A DNA stretch of 10,126 nt from Streptococcus oralis (lineage in GTDB: Bacteria; Bacillota; Bacilli; Lactobacillales; Streptococcaceae): NCBI GenBank assembly GCA_937930605.1, contig CALHBZ010000251.1:1-10126 (forward strand), read 5' to 3'. The notes under the pieces were generated by a model. That model searched no databases, was not told the DNA's origin, and saw only the letters and a list, made by a program, of their open reading frames with translations. Positions 6,334 to 10,126 of the stretch are shown here, piece after piece (the first letter of the stretch is position 1; each line of letters opens with the position of its first letter). The translations under genes and the position numbers were made by a program.

Positions 6334-6362
6334 AAGAGAGAAGGCTGTTTCTCTCTTTTTTT
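6334..6362 (+). terminator. Terminator of the accessory operon
   Basis: AAGAGAGAA (6334-6342) and TTCTCTCTT (6349-6357) form a 9-bp stem with a 6-base loop GGCTGT, and an uninterrupted run of seven T (6356-6362) follows. It lies 5 bases after the stop of the second permease. Confidence 0.9.
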
Positions 6363-6402
6363 GATTGAATGTTACAAAATCTTGAAAAAGAGATGAAAGC
6401 GT

Positions 6403-6431
6403 TTGATAGTTTTTGTAAGAAAGTGTATAAT
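6403..6431 (+). promoter_or_regulatory. Promoter of the acuB-like gene
   Basis: -35 TTGATA (6403-6408), a 17-base spacer and -10 TATAAT (6426-6431). The expected start of transcription is near 6438, about 23 bases before the ATG. The ribosome binding site AAGGAG is at 6448-6453, 7 bases before the start. Confidence 0.85.
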
Positions 6432-6460
6432 TATAGTAGCAATAAAGAAGGAGAAGTCTC

Positions 6461-7117
6461 ATGGCAGTTAAAGATTTTATGACCCGCAAGGTAGTTTATA
6501 TCAGTCCAGATACGACTGTAGCACATACAGCAGATTTGATGCGCGAGCAAGGCTTGCACCGTTTACCTGTTATCGAAAATGATCAATTGGTTGGTCTTGT
6601 AACAGAAGGAACCATTGCAGAGGCGAGTCCGTCTAAAGCAACCAGTCTCTCCATCTATGAGATGAATTATCTTCTCAATAAGACCAAAGTCAAAGACGTC
6701 ATGATTCGCGATGTTATAACAGTCTCAGGTTATGCTAGTCTAGAGGATGCGACCTATCTCATGCTGAAAAATAAAATCGGTATTCTTCCAGTTGTGGATA
6801 ACCAGCAGGTGTATGGTGTAATTACAGATCGTGATGTTTTCCAGGCTTTTTTAGAAATTGCTGGCTACGGCGAGGAAGGGATTCGTGTTCGGTTTATTAC
6901 GGAAAATGAAGTCGGGGTTTTGGGCAAGATTGTGACCTTGATTGCTGAGGAAAATTTGAATATTTCACATACAGTTAATATTCCTCGCAAGGATGGTAAG
7001 GTCGTGATTGAGGTTCAAATTGATGGAACGATTGATTTAACTGCCCTGAAGGAGAAATTTGAAGCGCAAGGTATCCAAGTAGAGGAAATTGCTCGAACAT
7101 CTGCTAAAAAGCTATAA
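6461..7117 (+). CDS. acuB: CBS-CBS-ACT domain protein (AcuB-like)
   Basis: A 218-aa cytoplasmic protein with two CBS domains, residues 1-55 (VKDFMTRKVVYISPDTTV, RLPVIENDQLVGLVTEG) and 78-131 (VKDVMIRDVITVSGYASL, ILPVVDNQQVYGVITDRD), and a C-terminal ACT-like domain at about 140-212 (ENEVGVLGKIVTLIAEENLNI). CBS pairs bind adenine nucleotides and ACT domains often bind amino acids, so a ligand-sensing role is likely. The acuB name comes from Bacillus acetoin utilization; no acetoin genes are nearby, so the name should be taken as homology and not function. The gene has its own promoter and terminator. I recall the pneumococcal orthologue lying between livF and prfB, which places this gene as the right border of the inserted segment. 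Confidence 0.88.
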   Translation: MAVKDFMTRKVVYISPDTTVAHTADLMREQGLHRLPVIENDQLVGLVTEGTIAEASPSKATSLSIYEMNYLLNKTKVKDVMIRDVITVSGYASLEDATYLMLKNKIGILPVVDNQQVYGVITDRDVFQAFLEIAGYGEEGIRVRFITENEVGVLGKIVTLIAEENLNISHTVNIPRKDGKVVIEVQIDGTIDLTALKEKFEAQGIQVEEIARTSAKKL

Positions 7118-7121
7118 ATAT

Positions 7122-7144
7122 GGAGGGTGGAAGCCCTCTTTTTT
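7122..7144 (+). terminator. Terminator after the acuB-like gene
   Basis: GGAGGG (7122-7127) pairs with CCCTCT (7134-7139), with one terminal G-U pair, around the loop TGGAAG. Six T follow (7139-7144). It begins 5 bases after the stop codon. Confidence 0.85.
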
Positions 7145-7193
7145 GTATACAAATTGAAATATCAAGCAAAATATGGAAAGAAATGAGAGAATG

Positions 7194-7202
7194 TGGTATA
7201 AT
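7194..7202 (+). promoter_or_regulatory. Extended -10 promoter of prfB
   Basis: TGGTATAAT is a perfect extended -10 (TGn plus TATAAT at 7197-7202). The -35 position (7174-7179, TGGAAA) is weak, as is common with extended -10 promoters. Transcription should start near 7209, leaving a leader of about 19 bases before the prfB start at 7228, with AAAGGAG at 7216-7222. Confidence 0.78.
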
Positions 7203-7227
7203 GGAACGATATGATAAAGGAGTATTT

Positions 7228-8323
7228 ATGGACATTTCAGAAATTCGTCAAAAAATTGACGCAAATCGTGAAAAATTAGCTTCTTTCAGGGGGTCTCTTT
7301 GACCTCGAAGGCTTAGAGGAAGAGATTGCCATTTTGGAAAACAAGATGACAGAACCTGATTTTTGGAACGATAATATCGCGGCCCAAAGAACGTCGCAAG
7401 AATTAAATGAATTAAAAAACACCTACAACACCTTCCGTAAGATGGAAGAGTTGCAGGATGAAGTTGAAATTTTATTGGACTTTTTAGTAGAAGACGAGTC
7501 TGTACGTGATGAACTGGTTGAACAGTTGACAGAACTGGATAAGATGATGACCAGTTACGAAATGACACTTCTCTTGTCAGAACCTTATGACCATAATAAT
7601 GCAATCTTGGAAATCCATCCAGGTTCAGGCGGGACTGAGGCTCAGGACTGGGGCGATATGTTGCTCCGTATGTATACTCGTTATGGAAATGCCAAAGGTT
7701 TTAAAGTGGAAGTATTGGATTATCAAGCAGGTGATGAAGCTGGTATCAAGTCGGTGACTTTGTCGTTTGAAGCTCCAAATGCATATGGCCTTCTCAAGTC
7801 GGAAATGGGTGTTCACCGTTTGGTCCGTATTTCACCATTTGACTCAGCCAAACGTCGCCATACCTCATTTACATCCGTAGAGGTTATGCCTGAGTTAGAT
7901 GATACCATTGAAGTGGAGATTCGTGAAGATGATATCAAAATGGACACCTTCCGTTCAGGCGGTGCTGGTGGACAGAACGTCAATAAAGTTTCAACTGGCG
8001 TGCGTTTGACACACATTCCTACGGGGACAGTCGTTCAATCGACAGTCGATCGTACCCAGTATGGAAATAGAGATCGTGCTATGAAGATGTTGCAGGCTAA
8101 GCTCTATCAAATGGAGCAAGAAAAGAAAGCAGCAGAAGTCGATTCCCTCAAAGGTGAGAAAAAAGAAATCACTTGGGGAAGTCAGATTCGTTCTTATGTC
8201 TTTACACCTTATACTATGGTCAAAGATCACCGTACGAGCTTTGAAGTTGCCCAAGTAGATAAGGTTATGGATGGAGATCTAGATGGTTTCATCGATGCCT
8301 ATCTCAAATGGAGAATCAGCTAA
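7228..8323 (+). CDS. prfB: Peptide chain release factor 2 (RF2), with programmed +1 frameshift
   Basis: RF2 recognises UGA and UAA stop codons and triggers peptide release on the ribosome. The gene reads 24 codons from ATG 7228 to an in-frame TGA at 7300-7302; a +1 shift skipping T7300 continues from GAC at 7301 to the TAA at 8321-8323, giving 364 aa, the normal RF2 length. In full-length numbering the stop-recognition motif SPF lies at 202-204 and the catalytic GGQ at 247-249 within [20 protein letters not shown] chose 7228 because it has AAAGGAG 5 bases upstream and gives the conserved N-terminus [10 protein letters not shown]; the earlier in-frame ATG at 7120 overlaps the previous gene's terminator. 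ftsE follows after 17 bases and may share the transcript. Confidence 0.96.
7288..7303 (+). promoter_or_regulatory. prfB autoregulatory +1 frameshift site
   Basis: The sequence is AGGGGG TCT CTT TGA C: an internal Shine-Dalgarno-like AGGGGG (7288-7293), three bases, the slippery codon CTT (7297-7299), then TGA with a following C, a poor termination context. This is the classic RF2 arrangement (in E. coli the codon before CTT is TAT). When RF2 is scarce the ribosome pauses at TGA and shifts to GAC, so RF2 controls its own synthesis. Confidence 0.97.
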
Positions 8324-8340
8324 GATAGAAAGGAACTCAC

Positions 8341-9033
8341 ATGTCAATCATTGAAATGCGAGATGTTGTCAAAAAATATGATAATGGAACTACTGCTCTG
8401 CGTGGCGTCACTGTCACCATTGAGCCGGGAGAATTTGCCTACATCGTAGGACCTTCTGGAGCAGGGAAATCTACTTTTATTAGATCTTTGTATCGCGAGG
8501 TCAAAGTTGAAAAAGGCAGTTTAACAGTAGCAGGTTTTAATCTAGTTAAAATCAAAAAGAGAGACATTCCTCTCTTACGTCGGAATGTTGGAGTTGTTTT
8601 CCAGGATTACAAACTCTTACCGAAGAAAACTGTTTATGAAAATATTGCCTATGCAATGGAAGTAATCGGTGAGAACCGCCGTAATATCAAAAAACGTGTT
8701 ATGGAAGTTTTGGACCTAGTTGGTTTGAAACATAAGGTTCGTTCATTCCCTAATGAACTTTCAGGTGGAGAGCAGCAACGGATTGCAATTGCTCGTGCGA
8801 TTGTCAACAATCCTAAGGTATTGATTGCCGATGAGCCGACAGGAAACTTGGACCCAGATAATTCATGGGAAATTATGAATCTGTTGGAACGCATCAATCT
8901 CCAAGGTACGACAGTATTGATGGCGACCCATAATAGCCAGATTGTAAATACCTTGCGCCACCGTGTCATTGCCATTGAAAATGGCCGTGTCGTTCGTGAC
9001 GAAGCAAAAGGAGAATATGGATACGATGATTAG
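8341..9033 (+). CDS. ftsE: FtsE, cell division ABC ATPase
   Basis: A 230-aa ABC ATPase of the usual FtsE length. Walker A GPSGAGKST at residues 37-45 (Lys43), Q-loop Gln88 in VVFQDYKLLP, signature LSGGEQQ 140-146, Walker B VLIADEP 160-166 (Glu165), and switch His197 in ATHN. TGNLDP after Walker B is typical of the FtsE/LolD/MacB group. FtsE partners FtsX at the septum; in pneumococcus the complex controls the peptidoglycan hydrolase PcsB and is essential or nearly so. The ribosome binding site AAAGGA (8329-8334) is 6 bases before ATG. The 3' end overlaps ftsX by 8 bases. Confidence 0.97.
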   Translation: MSIIEMRDVVKKYDNGTTALRGVTVTIEPGEFAYIVGPSGAGKSTFIRSLYREVKVEKGSLTVAGFNLVKIKKRDIPLLRRNVGVVFQDYKLLPKKTVYENIAYAMEVIGENRRNIKKRVMEVLDLVGLKHKVRSFPNELSGGEQQRIAIARAIVNNPKVLIADEPTGNLDPDNSWEIMNLLERINLQGTTVLMATHNSQIVNTLRHRVIAIENGRVVRDEAKGEYGYDD

Positions 9034-9952
9034 TAGATTTTTTCGCCATTTATTTGAATCACTAAAAAGTTTAAAGCGAAATGGCTGGATGACAGTAGCA
9101 GCAGTGAGTTCGGTTATGATTACCTTGACGCTCGTTGCCCTCTTTGCGTCCGTAATTTTTAATACAGCTAAACTGGCTACTGATATTGAAAACAATGTTC
9201 GTGTCATGGTTTACATTCGTAAGGATGTGGCAGATAACAGTGAAACGATTGAAAAAGAAGGTCAGACGGTTACCAATAATGACTACCACAAGGTCTATGA
9301 CGCTTTGAAAGCTATGCCTGCTGTAAAAAGTGTTACCTTCTCAAGTAAAGAAGAGCAATACCAAAAATTGACTGAAACGATGGGGGATGACTGGAAGGTC
9401 TTTGAAGGGGACGCAAATCCTCTCTATGATGCCTATATCGTTGATACAAATTCTCCGAGTGATGTTAAAACGGTAGCTGAAGAAGCTAAGAAAATAGAGG
9501 GAGTATCAGAGGTTCAAGATGGTGGAGCCAACACTCAACGACTCTTTGAACTAGCTTCCTTCATCCGTGTTTGGGGATTGGTTATTGCAGGACTCTTGAT
9601 TTTTATTGCAGTCTTCCTCATTTCCAATACTATCCGTATCACCATTATTTCGCGTAGCCGTGAAATTCAAATCATGCGTCTAGTGGGGGCTAAAAATGGC
9701 TACATTAGAGGACCATTCTTACTTGAAGGTGCCTTTATCGGTTTATTTGGTGCAGCTATTCCTTCAGTCCTTGTATTTTTTGTCTACAATATGGTTTACC
9801 AATCTGTCAATAAATCATTAGTAGGACAAAATCTATCCATGATTGCTCCAGATGTATTTATTCCTTTAATGACTCTCCTCTTGTTTGTAATCGGTATTTT
9901 CATCGGTTCGCTCGGTTCAGGAATTTCGATGCGTCGATTCTTAAAGATTTAA
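9026..9952 (+). CDS. ftsX: FtsX, cell division membrane protein
   Basis: A 308-aa integral membrane protein, the pneumococcal FtsX length. Membrane segments lie at about 22-45, 182-204, 229-256 and 279-299. The large extracellular loop (about 46-180, with IENNVRVMVYIRKDV and a variable region near 68-105) is the part known to contact PcsB in pneumococcus. The cytoplasmic N-terminus is MISRFFRHLFESLKSLKRNG. The start at 9026 gives that conserved N-terminus with AAAGGAG at 9007-9013, 12 bases upstream; ATG 9017 is only 3 bases from the site, and an in-frame ATG at 8963 would add 21 unsupported residues. Overlap with the ftsE end implies coupled translation and balanced subunit supply. ECL1 differs in places from the pneumococcal sequence I remember, which suits a sister species. 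Confidence 0.96.
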   Translation: MISRFFRHLFESLKSLKRNGWMTVAAVSSVMITLTLVALFASVIFNTAKLATDIENNVRVMVYIRKDVADNSETIEKEGQTVTNNDYHKVYDALKAMPAVKSVTFSSKEEQYQKLTETMGDDWKVFEGDANPLYDAYIVDTNSPSDVKTVAEEAKKIEGVSEVQDGGANTQRLFELASFIRVWGLVIAGLLIFIAVFLISNTIRITIISRSREIQIMRLVGAKNGYIRGPFLLEGAFIGLFGAAIPSVLVFFVYNMVYQSVNKSLVGQNLSMIAPDVFIPLMTLLLFVIGIFIGSLGSGISMRRFLKI

Positions 9953-9980
9953 GAAAATAGGAGTGCCCATATTTTATAAA

Positions 9981-10007
9981 AGAGAAGTTTTAGGAACTTC
10001 TTTTTTT
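9981..10007 (+). terminator. Terminator after ftsX
   Basis: AGAGAAGTT (9981-9989) pairs with AACTTCTTT (9995-10003), with one G-U pair, around the loop TTAGG, and seven T follow from 10001. It ends the prfB-ftsE-ftsX unit. Confidence 0.88.
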
Positions 10008-10087
10008 AGCTTCCAAAGTTACTAATCTTGTGTTTGATTGACATTGACTGAAAAGACTAGTAGTTCTCAATCCAGTACTAACACACA

Positions 10088-10117
10088 AAAGGCCCCCTTG
10101 TTGCTAAGGGAGCCTTT
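10088..10117 (-). terminator. Probable terminator of a minus-strand gene beyond the right edge
   Basis: AAAGGCCCCCTT (10088-10099) faces AAGGGAGCCTTT (10106-10117) across a 6-base loop. In plus-strand RNA the pair 10094/10111 is a C-A mismatch, but in minus-strand RNA it is a G-U wobble, so all 12 pairs form. On the minus strand TTTTGTGTGT follows. I infer a gene converging on ftsX from the right. Bases 10008-10087 hold nothing else I can identify. Confidence 0.6.
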
Positions 10118-10126
10118 CTATATATC

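Noticed and set aside
7120..7302. Separate 60-aa gene upstream of prfB
   Set aside because: Its start is inside the acuB-like terminator and it would span the prfB promoter; the real part is the first 24 codons of prfB before the frameshift.
8963..9025. Longer FtsX start at 8963
   Set aside because: It would overlap ftsE by 71 bases with no ribosome binding site and add 21 residues not in known FtsX; 9026 gives the conserved 308-aa protein.

Overview
The window looks like the chromosome of a mitis-group Streptococcus (S. mitis / S. oralis / S. pneumoniae relatives). Base composition is low in GC. The FtsE/FtsX pair, an RF2 gene with its programmed frameshift, and the liv transporter ATPases all read as close relatives of the pneumococcal proteins. 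From memory, pneumococcus has livF followed directly by the acuB-like gene, then prfB, ftsE and ftsX. Here about 5.2 kb sits between livF and acuB and reads as an accessory insertion in an otherwise ordinary core region. Species is not resolved; S. mitis or S. oralis is my best guess.

Layout. 1-1079: end of a branched-chain amino acid ABC transporter operon (3' part of livG, complete livF). 1078-1246: palindromic, partly tandem repeats and a terminator. 1309-6362: an accessory operon with a perfect consensus promoter. Its genes are a three-part fusion (winged helix DNA-binding domain + LicC-like cytidylyltransferase + LicA-like choline kinase), a 61-aa single-span membrane protein, an NCS1-family permease, a decayed copy of the small gene and a second NCS1 permease, closed by a strong terminator. 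6403-7144: a monocistronic CBS-CBS-ACT protein gene (acuB-like) with its own promoter and terminator. 7194-10007: prfB (+1 frameshift), ftsE and ftsX, closed by a terminator. 10088-10117: a hairpin best read as the terminator of a minus-strand gene beyond the right edge.

How it may work together. The accessory operon has the parts of a self-contained uptake-and-activation route: a permease imports a small molecule, the kinase domain phosphorylates it, and the cytidylyltransferase domain of the same polypeptide converts the phosphate to a CDP derivative. A DNA-binding domain on the same chain may tie expression to substrate or product. By homology the molecule would be choline or a choline-like amino alcohol, but NCS1 carriers are known for nucleobases, hydantoins and some vitamins, so the substrate is open. 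No LicD-like transferase is in view. The permease and the 3' half of the small gene are a tandem duplication of about 1.53 kb. The two permeases are 94% identical, both intact, and mosaic in their synonymous divergence.
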